A DNA stretch of 64,000 bases from Lewinellaceae bacterium (lineage in GTDB: Bacteria; Bacteroidota; Bacteroidia; Chitinophagales; Saprospiraceae). Below are positions 42,955 to 52,017 of the stretch, in pieces. Each line of letters opens with the position of its first letter. Position 1 is the stretch's first letter. A program made the translations under genes and the position numbers. Location of the stretch: NCBI GenBank assembly GCA_020636005.1, contig JACJYR010000007.1:1-64000 (forward strand), in the 5' to 3' direction. Below the pieces are notes generated by a model that was not told the DNA's origin, made no database searches, and saw only the letters and a list, made by a program, of their open reading frames with translations.

Positions 42955-44308
42955 TCAATGCCCACATAGCACTGTTTGCCTGCCAGCCACCGGTCTGCCA
43001 AGGGTCGTGGTCATCGGGGCAGGGTTCGCAGGCATTAATTTGATAAAAAAACTGCGCAACCAGCCCGTGCAAATCGTCTTGCTGGACAAAAACAATTTCC
43101 ACCAATTCCAGCCGCTGCTGTACCAGGTGGCCATTGCCGGGCTGGAACCAGATTCCATCGTCACCCCTATCCGCAAACTGTTCCAAAGCTATGAAAACCT
43201 GATATACCGCATGGCGGAGGTGGAGCGGATAGAGCCGCAAACGCAGCGGGTATTCACCAGCATCGGCTGGGTGGGTTACGACTACCTCGTGATAGCAACT
43301 GGCAGTTCCACCAACTATTACGGCTTGCAACAGGTGGAGCAAAACAGCGTGGGTTTGAAAGACATCCGTGATGCCCTCGACATCCGAAGCTGGGTGCTGC
43401 AAAACCTGGAAGCAGCCGCCATTACCTGCGACCAGCAGGAAAAAGATGCGCTGACCAATTTTGTCATAGTCGGAGGTGGGCCTGCCGGTGTCGAGCTGGC
43501 AGGCGCCCTCGCCGAGTTCAAGCGCTACCTGCTGCACAAGGACTATCCTGAAATAACTGCGGACTGGATGAAAATCTACCTCGTGGAAGCGGTTGACCGC
43601 TTGCTGCCGATGATGTCAGGCGGGGCTTCGGCGCATGCGCTGGAGGTTTTGAAAAAATTGAAGGTGGATGTGCTGCTCAACACGGCGGTAAAGCAATACG
43701 ACGGCAGCGTCGTCACCCTTGGCAACGCTGAAAAGCTTTCGGCCAAAATGCTGGTCTGGACGGCAGGCGTACAGGGCGAAGCGCCGGGTGGTTTGCCGGA
43801 AGGAGCTATCGTCAAAGGAAACCGCCTTAAAGTGGACGGCTTCAACCGGGTGGTTGGCCACGGCAACATTTTCGCCATCGGCGATGTGGCGGCGATGATT
43901 TCGGAGGATACGCCCAAGGGACACCCCATGCTGGCGCAGGTCGCCATCCAACAGGGACGGCTATTGGCGGAGAACCTGCTGCACCATATCAGGCATGGCG
44001 CGTTTGAAAAAACCTTCCGCTATCACGACAAGGGCAGCATGGCCACCATCGGCAAGCGGAACGCCGTCGCCGAAATCGGCAAATCCACCTGGGAAGGCTG
44101 GTTCGCCTGGCTGCTGTGGTCAACGGTACACCTGTTTTCCATTACCGGGTTCAGGAACAGGCTGATGGTGGGCATCAACTGGATGATGCGCTACCTGTCC
44201 TACGAAAAAGCGAACAGGCTGATAATTCGGAAATTCAAACCGCCTGGTACTTTGATGAAAGACCGCCATGCGAGTGAATTTGATAAAACATTTATTTCTA
44301 ATCATTGA
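42947..44308 (+). CDS. ndh: Type II NADH dehydrogenase (NDH-2)
   Basis: The 453-residue product has two Rossmann folds: FAD site RVVVIGAGFAG (about 19-29) and NAD(P)H site FVIVGGGPAGVELAG (about 168-182). FQPLLYQVA, IFAIGDVA and QVAIQQGRLLAEN are also typical. A C-terminal amphipathic and hydrophobic region (WFAWLLWSTVHLFSITGFRNRL) binds the membrane. NDH-2 passes electrons from NADH to quinone without pumping protons, helping to keep redox balance under stress. Confidence 0.9.
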   Translation: MLNQCPHSTVCLPATGLPRVVVIGAGFAGINLIKKLRNQPVQIVLLDKNNFHQFQPLLYQVAIAGLEPDSIVTPIRKLFQSYENLIYRMAEVERIEPQTQRVFTSIGWVGYDYLVIATGSSTNYYGLQQVEQNSVGLKDIRDALDIRSWVLQNLEAAAITCDQQEKDALTNFVIVGGGPAGVELAGALAEFKRYLLHKDYPEITADWMKIYLVEAVDRLLPMMSGGASAHALEVLKKLKVDVLLNTAVKQYDGSVVTLGNAEKLSAKMLVWTAGVQGEAPGGLPEGAIVKGNRLKVDGFNRVVGHGNIFAIGDVAAMISEDTPKGHPMLAQVAIQQGRLLAENLLHHIRHGAFEKTFRYHDKGSMATIGKRNAVAEIGKSTWEGWFAWLLWSTVHLFSITGFRNRLMVGINWMMRYLSYEKANRLIIRKFKPPGTLMKDRHASEFDKTFISNH

Positions 44309-44327
44309 ATTTTTAAAAACAACAACC

Positions 44328-44798
44328 ATGAAAAAGCTGATTCTTTTTTCCCTCGCTGCAATCACCCTCCTTTGGGTGGGTTGCGGCCAACAAGCTGACG
44401 TCAACTCGATGATGAAAAATGCAGAAACAAAAGACAAAGTGTTCGCTGCCATTTTGGACGACCACGAACTGATGACCGAATTCATGACCAAAATGATGGC
44501 GACCGAACATGCCATGATGATGATGAAAGGGGACAAGGGCATGATGGGCAAGATGATGGGCGACGGCAACATGATGGACATGATGAAGGACAACCCGGAC
44601 ATGATGCAAAACATGATGAGCGGCATGATGAAAGACGGCAACATGATGGGCCACATGATGCAGATGATGAACCAGGAAGGCATGATGAACGACGAGTGCA
44701 TGCAGTCCTGTACGAAAATGATGGCGGACAAAGGCATGTCAATGGACAAGGGCATGATGGGTGACAAGGACGGAGGTGACAGCGATTCTCATCACTAA
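44328..44798 (+). CDS. Methionine-rich lipoprotein, probable copper binder
   Basis: From ATG 44328 the 156-residue product has lipobox LLWVGC (Cys 19). About 39 Met occur in the mature part, mostly as MM pairs in DGNMM, GMMKDGNMMGHMM-type repeats, and a DECMQSC segment near the end. The N-terminal part (DKVFAAILDDHELMTEFMTKM) resembles small stress lipoproteins of Bacteroidota. Met pairs bind Cu(I) or Ag(I). It likely buffers copper in the periplasm for the pump or ATPase. Confidence 0.82.
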   Translation: MKKLILFSLAAITLLWVGCGQQADVNSMMKNAETKDKVFAAILDDHELMTEFMTKMMATEHAMMMMKGDKGMMGKMMGDGNMMDMMKDNPDMMQNMMSGMMKDGNMMGHMMQMMNQEGMMNDECMQSCTKMMADKGMSMDKGMMGDKDGGDSDSHH

Positions 44799-44810
44799 AA
44801 ATCAATTGCC

Positions 44811-45026
44811 ATGATGTACTTCTGGATAATACTGGCGGCAATCGCCATTGTGGTAGTGTGGTATTTCAACAAAAACAATGGAAATGCCCCGTTCATAGGC
44901 CCCAAAAAGGAAGACCCTCTGGACATTCTCAAGCGCCGTTTTGCCAATGGGGAAATAGACGAGGAAGAGTATGAAGAGCGCAAGGCGGTGCTTGAGGAAG
45001 ATGAATATCTAAAGTACAAACCGTAG
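44811..45026 (+). CDS. SHOCT-domain membrane protein (copy 1)
   Basis: The 71-residue product has an N-terminal membrane helix (about 2-19), a short linker, then a SHOCT motif DPLDILKRRFANGEIDEEEYEERK (35-58, written as key elements PLDILK and GEIDEEEYEERK). SHOCT is a short C-terminal oligomerisation module. A similar protein is encoded 40 bp downstream. Specific role is unknown. Confidence 0.82.
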   Translation: MMYFWIILAAIAIVVVWYFNKNNGNAPFIGPKKEDPLDILKRRFANGEIDEEEYEERKAVLEEDEYLKYKP

Positions 45027-45065
45027 GGATGGACCAACCTTCATCCCTGCACAAAACCAATCACT

Positions 45066-45293
45066 ATGCATTTCTACGAAGGTTATCATTTTGGGGGCAT
45101 GCACCTATTCTGGTGGATTATCTGGATAGTGCTGCTCATCTGGGTTTTCGCAACGCCCTGGCCAATCCCTGGCGACCAGCGAAAAAGAGAACGCCCATTG
45201 GACATTCTTCAGCGGAAATATGCTGCCGGGGAAATTTCTACCAAGGAGTACGAAGAACGCAAAGCCATCCTGGAAAGGGATGGGACTGAATGA
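45066..45293 (+). CDS. SHOCT-domain membrane protein (copy 2)
   Basis: The 75-residue product has an aromatic N-terminus (HFYEGYHFGGMHLFWW), a membrane helix (about 12-30) and SHOCT elements PLDILQRKY and GEISTKEYEERKAIL. It is related to copy 1 only in the C-terminal module. It is encoded in series with it, so the two may form hetero-oligomers. Confidence 0.82.
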   Translation: MHFYEGYHFGGMHLFWWIIWIVLLIWVFATPWPIPGDQRKRERPLDILQRKYAAGEISTKEYEERKAILERDGTE

Positions 45294-45315
45294 GCTTAAA
45301 ATCAACCATCACAAC

Positions 45316-46308
45316 ATGAAAACTTGCATCTTCAGCAACCACCATTTCGAAGAAAAACACCTGCTGCAAGCCAATAACAACAGGCATGACCTCCATCTGC
45401 TCGATGTGAAACTGGACGAGCGGACTGCAGCCCTTGCCAAAGGTTGCGAGGCTGTCAGCCTGTTCGTCTCCGATAATGCCCTGGCGGATGTATTGAAAGT
45501 ATTGCATGAAAATGGGGTCAAATACCTGGTGCTGCGCTCCGCAGGTTTCAACCACGTGGACTTGGCGGCGGCAAAGGAGTTGGGGTTCCGGGTGGCGAGA
45601 GTGCCTGCCTACTCCCCTTATGCCGTCGCCGAACATACCGTTGCATTGATGCTGGCGCTCAACCGCAAGCTCATCCGGGCGCACAACCGGGTGCGGGAGC
45701 TGAATTTTTCTTTGGACGGGCTGACGGGTTTCGATATGCACGGCAAAACCGCCGGGGTAATAGGCACGGGCAAAATCGGCAGCGCCGTCGTGCGCATCCT
45801 GCATGGTTTCGGCTGCCGTATCCTGACGCACGACCAATATGAAAATGAAGAATTGAAAACACTGAGCGGGGTCAAATACACCGATTGCTCCACGCTTTGC
45901 CGGGAGTCGGACATCATCACCCTGCACGTACCGCTCAACCCACACACCCGCTATTTGATTGACCGGCATTCCATCAACTCCATGAAGCCCGGTGTAATGC
46001 TCGTCAACACCAGCAGGGGCGGGTTGGTGGACACCAAGGCAGTGATTGATGCCCTAAAAACAAGGCATGTCGGGTACTTCGGGATGGACGTGTACGAGGA
46101 AGAAGAAGGTCTCTTTTTCGAAGACCACTCCGGGGACGTACTCCAAGACGACGTGATAGCCCGGCTGATGACTTTCAACAATGTACTGATTACCAGCCAT
46201 CAGGCTTTCCTGACAGATACGGCACTGAAAAACATTGCCGATACGACGATTTACAACCTGGATTGCTTTGAAAAAGGAGCGGAAAATGAAAACGAATTAT
46301 TCATCTAA
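45316..46308 (+). CDS. ldhA: D-lactate dehydrogenase (LdhA-like 2-hydroxyacid dehydrogenase)
   Basis: From ATG 45316 the 330-residue product has the NAD-binding VIGTGKIGSAV (about 149-159), catalytic Arg in NTSRGGLVDT, Glu in GMDVYEEEEGLFFED and His in LITSHQAFLT. The DVYEEEEGLFFEDHS stretch is a hallmark of fermentative LdhA. It reduces pyruvate to D-lactate, regenerating NAD+ when respiration is limited. It heads the metabolic part of the cluster. Confidence 0.9.
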   Translation: MKTCIFSNHHFEEKHLLQANNNRHDLHLLDVKLDERTAALAKGCEAVSLFVSDNALADVLKVLHENGVKYLVLRSAGFNHVDLAAAKELGFRVARVPAYSPYAVAEHTVALMLALNRKLIRAHNRVRELNFSLDGLTGFDMHGKTAGVIGTGKIGSAVVRILHGFGCRILTHDQYENEELKTLSGVKYTDCSTLCRESDIITLHVPLNPHTRYLIDRHSINSMKPGVMLVNTSRGGLVDTKAVIDALKTRHVGYFGMDVYEEEEGLFFEDHSGDVLQDDVIARLMTFNNVLITSHQAFLTDTALKNIADTTIYNLDCFEKGAENENELFI

Positions 46309-46320
46309 AAAAATAAAATC

Positions 46321-46989
46321 ATGCACGGAGTAGATTACGGCGGTTACGCCTACGGCTTTTGGACGACGGTACTGTTCGTCTTCCTGATATTTATGTTTAT
46401 CGTGTTCAGTTACGTCAAGCCCAAGGAAAAATTCGAGTGGCGCTCGATGGGTGTTTTCATTGGGTTTTTGGCGGCGCTCTTTACTGAGATGTACGGCTTC
46501 CCACTGACCATTTACTTACTGACAAGTTGGTTTGGCAGCAACTATCCAGTGCTCGACCCATTCTCGCATTCGAGTGGTCATTTGGTGTTGGTTTTTCTGG
46601 GTTTGTCCCATTCTGCGACAGCCATGTCCATCCTCCATATCATCACGAACGGCATCATATTTTTTGGAATTTACATCATTTACCTGGGCTGGAAAAAAAT
46701 ATACAAGGCTACCGGGGAGGAACTCGTCACAGATGGAATATATGCCCAAATCCGGCATCCACAATATGTAGGCATGATGCTCATCACCATAGGCTTTTTA
46801 ATCCAATGGCCTACGGTCATCACCCTGGCCATGTGGCCCATACTCCTGATGCTATACTACCGCCTGTCGAAATATGAAGAGAAAAAACTGGCGGCAAAAT
46901 TCGGACAGGAATTTTATGACTATCAGCAACGGGTGCCTGCTGTCATCCCCCGCTTCGGTGGAGGGAAAACGGCAGGGCACGCTGCCTGA
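46321..46989 (+). CDS. Isoprenylcysteine/phospholipid methyltransferase-family membrane protein
   Basis: The 222-residue product has about five helices and the ICMT/PEMT signature GIYAQIRHPQYVGMMLITIG (about 138-157) followed by YYRLSKYEEKKLAAKFGQEFYDY (about 179-201). This is the SAM-binding C-terminal part of the family. Substrate is unknown. It follows ldhA by 12 bp. Confidence 0.82.
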   Translation: MHGVDYGGYAYGFWTTVLFVFLIFMFIVFSYVKPKEKFEWRSMGVFIGFLAALFTEMYGFPLTIYLLTSWFGSNYPVLDPFSHSSGHLVLVFLGLSHSATAMSILHIITNGIIFFGIYIIYLGWKKIYKATGEELVTDGIYAQIRHPQYVGMMLITIGFLIQWPTVITLAMWPILLMLYYRLSKYEEKKLAAKFGQEFYDYQQRVPAVIPRFGGGKTAGHAA

Positions 46990-46993
46990 ACAA

Positions 46994-47266
46994 ATGTTTT
47001 CAGCCATGCAATCACCAGCCCAAAAAGAACAAGCACTAACCCCGGCGGAAAAAGAAAGGTTTTTCCAGGCTTTGGAAAACGACCAACACCTTTTCAAAGA
47101 AACCCTCGAAGTGGTGCTGAACCTCGTGGTTTCAGACCCAAAACTGACTTTCGATGTGGCAGATTTCATTGAATCCGATTTCAGGAACCTGTACCTCGTC
47201 ATCATGAAAAAAGTGGCGATGGATAGGAGCAACGATAGTACGCTGGGGTGTTGCAGGGATATTTAA
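46994..47266 (+). CDS. Small protein of unknown function
   Basis: The 90-residue product from ATG 46994 (an ATG at 47006 is an alternative) is helical and charged, with LTPAEKERFFQALENDQHLFKETLEVVL and DVADFIESDFRNLYLVI. No membrane span or known domain is seen. The frame upstream lies inside the methyltransferase gene and is not real. It lies 5 bp after that gene and 27 bp before the GAPDH gene. Confidence 0.6.
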   Translation: MFSAMQSPAQKEQALTPAEKERFFQALENDQHLFKETLEVVLNLVVSDPKLTFDVADFIESDFRNLYLVIMKKVAMDRSNDSTLGCCRDI

Positions 47267-47293
47267 ACGACCATTCATTTAAAAATCACAACC

Positions 47294-48343
47294 ATGAAAA
47301 AGATTAAAGTAGCAGTCAACGGATACGGCGTCATCGGCAAACGGGTTGCAGACGCCGTCATGCTCCAACCCGATATGGAATTAATGGGCGTCAGCGACGT
47401 GGCGTCGGATTGGCGGATAAAAATCGCCAATGTCAAGGGAATCCCGGTGTTTGCTTACGGCTATGAGGCGGCTGATAAGATGTCGCAGGCAGGCATTGAC
47501 ATAGCAGGGGTTTTTGACGACCTGTTAAAACAGGTAGATGTGGTGGTGGATTGTGCCCCAAAAAAATTCGGGGCGCAAAATGCTGAACGGTACCGGAAAG
47601 CAGGCGTGAAATTCATCGTGCAGGGTGGGGAAAAACATGAAACGACCGGGCACTCCTTTGTGGCGGAAGCCAATTATGAATCGGCACTTGGGATAGCAGC
47701 GACACGGGTCGTCTCCTGCAACACCACTTCCATCGTCAGAACGCTCACGGCGCTCAAAAAAGCCGGTCTTTTGAAATATGCGCGTGGTACGCTCCTCCGC
47801 CGGGCGACCGACCCCTGGGAAAGCCACCTCAACGGCATCATGAACACCCTCGTGCCGGAGAAAGAAATCCCCAGCCACCAGGGGCCGGATGCAAAAAGTG
47901 TTGACCCGGAACTGGATGTGGTGACTGCAGCTGTGAAGGTTCCCGAAACACTCAGCCACTTACATTATTGGAACATCCGCCTGACCCGTGCCGCTTCCAA
48001 AGAAGAAGTGCTGGCCGCTTTTCGGACTTCCACCCGGATTGCTTTTATCCAATACGAAGACGGGCTTTCGGCCAACAATGCCGTGAAAGAACTGATGCTC
48101 GACCTCGGCAGGCCGCACGGCGATATGTACGAAGTGGCCATCTGGGAGGACATGCTGAAAGTGGAGGGCGATGAACTCTACTACGCCTACCTCGTGGACA
48201 ATCAGGCCATTGTGATACCCGAAAACATAGACGCCATCAGGGCTTTGATGGGTATGGAGCCAAGCGCTGAAAATTCTATAAGGACTACCAACAAAGTCCT
48301 TTTCATTCACCCTGAGTTTTTTTTACAACCCTATTTGGTTTGA
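47294..48343 (+). CDS. Archaeal-type (type II) glyceraldehyde-3-phosphate dehydrogenase
   Basis: The 349-residue product starts KKIKVAVNGYGVIGKRVADAV. It has DCAPKKFGAQN (87-97) and the catalytic SCNTTSIVRT with Cys142. These are type II GAPDH features of archaea, distinct from the bacterial SCTTN site. The enzyme oxidises glyceraldehyde-3-phosphate with phosphate and can use NAD(P). It is rare in bacteria. Co-occurrence with class I aldolase, AMP phosphorylase and PPK2 suggests an alternative glycolytic set acquired by transfer (inference). Confidence 0.9.
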   Translation: MKKIKVAVNGYGVIGKRVADAVMLQPDMELMGVSDVASDWRIKIANVKGIPVFAYGYEAADKMSQAGIDIAGVFDDLLKQVDVVVDCAPKKFGAQNAERYRKAGVKFIVQGGEKHETTGHSFVAEANYESALGIAATRVVSCNTTSIVRTLTALKKAGLLKYARGTLLRRATDPWESHLNGIMNTLVPEKEIPSHQGPDAKSVDPELDVVTAAVKVPETLSHLHYWNIRLTRAASKEEVLAAFRTSTRIAFIQYEDGLSANNAVKELMLDLGRPHGDMYEVAIWEDMLKVEGDELYYAYLVDNQAIVIPENIDAIRALMGMEPSAENSIRTTNKVLFIHPEFFLQPYLV

Positions 48344-48359
48344 CCCAAATTCCTGACCC

Positions 48360-49226
48360 ATGTCTGTCAAAAACAGAAAGAATCAGATACTCATCACCAA
48401 AGCCTCCGGCGAAACCGTACCGTTTTCAGCGGAAAAACTCCGCCGTTCCCTCCGTCGTGCCGGGGCAGGGGAGGAGGTGATGGATAGCATTGAAAAAGAA
48501 ATAGGGCAAAGGCTCTATCCAGGGATAACCACGAGGGAAATATACCGACGGGCATTTTCCATGCTCAGGAAGGCTTCGGCCCACTTAGCTGCCAAATATA
48601 AGTTGAAGAAAGCTCTTCAAGAGCTGGGGCCTTCCGGTTATCCCTTTGAGAAATATGTGGGTAAAATATTGAAGCACGAAGGCTATAAAACCAGCGTCAG
48701 CCAAATCGTTCAGGGGCATTGTGTGCAGCACGAGGTGGATGTCATTGCCACCATGGGCGACCAGCATTTTATGATTGAGTGCAAATTCCACAGCGACCAG
48801 GTGCGGAAATGCGATGTCAAAATCCCCCTTTACATCCACTCCCGCTTCCTGGACGTGGAAAAAGCCTGGCAGGAGAAGCCGGGCCATGGGCATAAATTCC
48901 ACCAGGGCTGGGTGGTGACTAATACCCGCTTCACCACCGATGCCATCCAATACGGGACTTGCGCCGGGCTGAACCTCGTCTCTTGGGATTTCCCCAAAAA
49001 AAGCAGCTTAAGGGAACGCATTGATGGCTCCGGCCTGCACCCGGTTACCTGCCTGACCACCCTGACTAAAAAGGAAAAACAACTGCTGTTGGACAAGGGC
49101 ATCGTACTCTGTCAGGAGCTTTGTCAAAATGAGAAGCTGTTGAAAGAAATTGGCGTACAGCCAGCACGGGAAAAGAAAGTGATGGAGGAAGCAAGGCTTA
49201 TTTGTGAAACAAAAATTGAATTATAA
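48360..49226 (+). CDS. ATP-cone domain fused to Mrr-like restriction-endonuclease fold
   Basis: Of 288 residues, 10-80 form an ATP-cone (ITKASGETVPFSAEKLRRSL, LYPGITTREIYRRAFSML), the nucleotide-sensing module of ribonucleotide reductases. Residues 92-215 form a PD-(D/E)XK fold (YPFEKYVGKILKHEGY, HEVDVIATMG, FMIECKFH with Asp/Glu/Lys). The tail is helical with several Cys. The architecture suggests a nuclease gated by ATP/dATP. Its stop overlaps the next start by 1 bp. Confidence 0.85.
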   Translation: MSVKNRKNQILITKASGETVPFSAEKLRRSLRRAGAGEEVMDSIEKEIGQRLYPGITTREIYRRAFSMLRKASAHLAAKYKLKKALQELGPSGYPFEKYVGKILKHEGYKTSVSQIVQGHCVQHEVDVIATMGDQHFMIECKFHSDQVRKCDVKIPLYIHSRFLDVEKAWQEKPGHGHKFHQGWVVTNTRFTTDAIQYGTCAGLNLVSWDFPKKSSLRERIDGSGLHPVTCLTTLTKKEKQLLLDKGIVLCQELCQNEKLLKEIGVQPAREKKVMEEARLICETKIEL

Positions 49227-49870
49227 TGCACCATTTGATAATCCAATTGCTTAAACCATTTATCAACGCCTCGGCAAAAAAGGTATTGATGCGGCAGTTT
49301 AATAAAAATGCAGTCCGCACTATGCTCAAAAACGCCTGGGCAGATTACGCCAGTCTAAAAAATGGCGTACACATGGAACCGAACTTCGGAGCAAAAATCA
49401 TGGTCGGCCTGGCAGTGGTCTCAGAGGCTTTTTACCAACAACTTTCACAAAAAACAGGAGCGCAGAAAGCATATCGGATTTTCAATGAAATAGCCTGGGA
49501 TATTTATTCAAAAATGGGTGGGTTCACTTACCGGCTCACCGGGTTGATTTCAAAAAACAAATACGACCACCTGCTGAAAGCTACCCAACTATTCCGGGCA
49601 TTTCCTTTTTCAAGCCCATCTTATCAGTGGAAAGATTTGCCCGAAGAACCAGGAGTGGTTGCCTTCAACTGCGAGCGCTGCCCGGTGGCGAATTATTTCA
49701 AAAGCAGGAGAGATGCAGCGCTGGGTTTCAACACCTGGTGCAAATTGGATTACAAACTTGCAAAACTCTGGGGCGGCGACCTGACACTGACCAACACCAT
49801 TGCAGGCGGGGCAGAGGTTTGCGATTTCAGGTGGAAAGTAGATGAAGACGAAAGAGAAGACACACCATAG
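49226..49870 (+). CDS. L-2-amino-thiazoline-4-carboxylate hydrolase-like protein
   Basis: The 214-residue product matches the ATC hydrolase family pattern in its C-terminal half: VVAFNCERCPVANYFK, FNTWCKLDYKLAKLWG, TLTNTIAGGAEVCDFRW (about 145-205), with Cys-x-x-Cys and a third Cys that may bind metal. Known members convert ATC to cysteine derivatives, but most members are uncharacterised, so the reaction is not assured. The start ATG overlaps the stop of the nuclease gene. Confidence 0.75.
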   Translation: MHHLIIQLLKPFINASAKKVLMRQFNKNAVRTMLKNAWADYASLKNGVHMEPNFGAKIMVGLAVVSEAFYQQLSQKTGAQKAYRIFNEIAWDIYSKMGGFTYRLTGLISKNKYDHLLKATQLFRAFPFSSPSYQWKDLPEEPGVVAFNCERCPVANYFKSRRDAALGFNTWCKLDYKLAKLWGGDLTLTNTIAGGAEVCDFRWKVDEDEREDTP

Positions 49871-50034
49871 GGAGCATCAAAGCCTTCCTGTCAGCTTTTC
49901 TACACACTATTCGATTTTAAGCGCAAGTCTATGGAGGGCAGAAGGTTTGGGAAGGGTGGTTTACAAAATAAAACCCAAGAAGAAAGAGGCCAATTTATCT
50001 TGAAAAAACACCTCTACAATCAAAATGCACTGAA

Positions 50035-50946
50035 TTGAAAAAGATGATTTGGATAATCTTTATAACCATCATAATTGCCTTCGCAGGAGTCGGGATACAC
50101 GGCTACCTCAACGGGGTCATGGCGCCACCCTACGACCCGGAGAAAATGATGCTCAACTACGAGCGGATTGGCAACGGCCCGAAAAAGATGGTGCTACTGC
50201 ATGGCCTGACAGGCTCATCGAAATATTGGAAAACAGGATTGGGTGATTTGCCCGATTCCTGTTCCATACTGCTCATTGACCTTCTGGGCTTTGGGGACTC
50301 CCCCAAGCCCAACAGCAAATACGACCTCGAAGAGCATTTGGGGGCGATTGAAAAAGTGATAAAAAGAGAAGGTTTTGATACTGGTGAGGCCGTCGTGGTG
50401 GGGCATTCGCTCGGGGCCATTTTGACCATCGGGCTGGTTGGGAAACACCCGGACTGGTTTCAAAGCCTGGCCGTCATCGGGCTTCCCAATTATAGCGGAA
50501 AAGAAGCCATCAAAACCAAGTTCGGCAAGGCTTCCCTATGGGATGGTGTGAGCGTGGATTCCAGGTACAAGTTCGTTTGCTTTTTCCACCCGCTTTACAT
50601 GACGGAGTGGTTTCGACCAAAAAACATCCCGAAGGATATTTTCAAAGATGCGGGCAAACACACTTGGGTAAGCTATTACCGCACCCTCGATGAGGTCATC
50701 ATCAATACTGACCTCCGAGAATTGGCTTCCCGAATCAAGGACAAGAAAATACTGTTCATACATGGCGAAAATGATGCTGCTGCACCGATTGAAAATGTGG
50801 AGGCATTACTTCCCATTTCCACGAACGCAAAATTTGAAAGGCTGCCGGATGCTGACCACCATGTTTTTTTGACAGACCCGGCAAAAGTCTGGGCATTGAT
50901 AGAGCCACTTTTTTCCATCGACAAAAAATTAGAACCCGTAAAATGA
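50035..50946 (+). CDS. Alpha/beta hydrolase, membrane-anchored
   Basis: The 303-residue product has an N-terminal anchor (MIWIIFITIIIAFAGVG), oxyanion region VLLHGLTGSSKYW, nucleophile elbow VVGHSLGAI (Ser about 124), Asp in HGENDAAAP and His in DADHHVF. The start is TTG 50035, which supplies a KK before the helix; ATG 50044 is the alternative. Substrate is unknown. It overlaps the aldolase gene by 4 bp (ATGA). Confidence 0.83.
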   Translation: MKKMIWIIFITIIIAFAGVGIHGYLNGVMAPPYDPEKMMLNYERIGNGPKKMVLLHGLTGSSKYWKTGLGDLPDSCSILLIDLLGFGDSPKPNSKYDLEEHLGAIEKVIKREGFDTGEAVVVGHSLGAILTIGLVGKHPDWFQSLAVIGLPNYSGKEAIKTKFGKASLWDGVSVDSRYKFVCFFHPLYMTEWFRPKNIPKDIFKDAGKHTWVSYYRTLDEVIINTDLRELASRIKDKKILFIHGENDAAAPIENVEALLPISTNAKFERLPDADHHVFLTDPAKVWALIEPLFSIDKKLEPVK

Positions 50947-52004
50947 ATACCACTAAAAAAACAACCGACCTGCTCGGCACAGAAGCAAAATGGCTGCTTG
51001 AGCATGAATCCACCTTGATTCCAAAAAAATCATTAGCGCTGCCTGGCCCTGATTTTTTGGATAAAGTATTTGTCAACAGCAACCGCAGCCCACAGGTGCT
51101 CCGCAGCCTGGCGCAGCTTTTCGGGCATGGCAACCTGGGTGGCACCGGCTACCTGAGCATCCTTCCCGTTGACCAGGGGATTGAGCACAGCGCTGCATTT
51201 TCGTTTTACAAAAACCCGGAATATTTCAAGCCGGAAAACATTGTCCGCCTGGCCATCGAAGCGGGCTGCAATGGCGTGGCTTCTACCTTTGGCGTGCTTG
51301 CGCTCAACGCCAGAGAGTACGCCCACAAAATCCCTTTCATCGTAAAAATCAACCACAACGAATTGCTGACCCACCCGAACAAATACGACCAAGTGCTTTT
51401 CGGCAATGTTCGGGAAGCATGGAACCTGGGAGCGGTGGCAGTCGGGGCCACCATCTATTTTGGCTCAAAAGAAAGCAACCGCCAGATTCAGGAAGTTGCC
51501 GAAGCATTTGCCAAGGCCCATGAGCTGGGCATGGCCACCATCCTTTGGTGCTACACCCGCAATGAAGCCTTTAAAAAGGAAGAGAAGGATTACCACGCCG
51601 CTGCCGATTTAACGGGACAGGCCAACCACCTGGGCGTGACCATTCAGGCGGACATCATCAAGCAAAAATTGCCCACCACCAATTTCGGGTTCCGGGATAT
51701 TCAGTTCGGAAAACACAGCCAGGAAATGTACGAAGCCCTTACCTCCGAACACCCTGTTGACCTCTGCCGCTTTCAGGTAGCGAACTGCTACATGGGGCAG
51801 ATTGGTCTGATAAATTCCGGTGGCGGCTCAAAAGGAGGCTCCGATTTGGCAGAAGCCGTCAGGACGGCGGTCATCAACAAACGGGCAGGGGGCATGGGCC
51901 TCATCCTCGGCAGGAAGGCATTCCAGCGGCCGGTGAAGGAAGGGGTGGAAATTATCAACAGCGTTCAGCAGGTATATCTGGAAAAGGAAATCACCATTGC
52001 CTGA
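50943..52004 (+). CDS. fbaB: Class I fructose-bisphosphate aldolase (DhnA/FbaB family)
   Basis: The 353-residue product has GYLSILPVDQGIEHS, FIVKINHNELL, VGATIYFGS, QADIIKQKLP (candidate Schiff-base Lys) and NSGGGSKGGSDL (phosphate binding). It cleaves fructose-1,6-bisphosphate without a metal cofactor, which would suit a metal-stressed cell. This class is typical of archaea and some bacteria. Its place between a hydrolase and AMP phosphorylase (14-bp gap) suggests a single operon. Confidence 0.9.
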   Translation: MNTTKKTTDLLGTEAKWLLEHESTLIPKKSLALPGPDFLDKVFVNSNRSPQVLRSLAQLFGHGNLGGTGYLSILPVDQGIEHSAAFSFYKNPEYFKPENIVRLAIEAGCNGVASTFGVLALNAREYAHKIPFIVKINHNELLTHPNKYDQVLFGNVREAWNLGAVAVGATIYFGSKESNRQIQEVAEAFAKAHELGMATILWCYTRNEAFKKEEKDYHAAADLTGQANHLGVTIQADIIKQKLPTTNFGFRDIQFGKHSQEMYEALTSEHPVDLCRFQVANCYMGQIGLINSGGGSKGGSDLAEAVRTAVINKRAGGMGLILGRKAFQRPVKEGVEIINSVQQVYLEKEITIA

Positions 52005-52017
52005 TTGCAAAAAGAAA

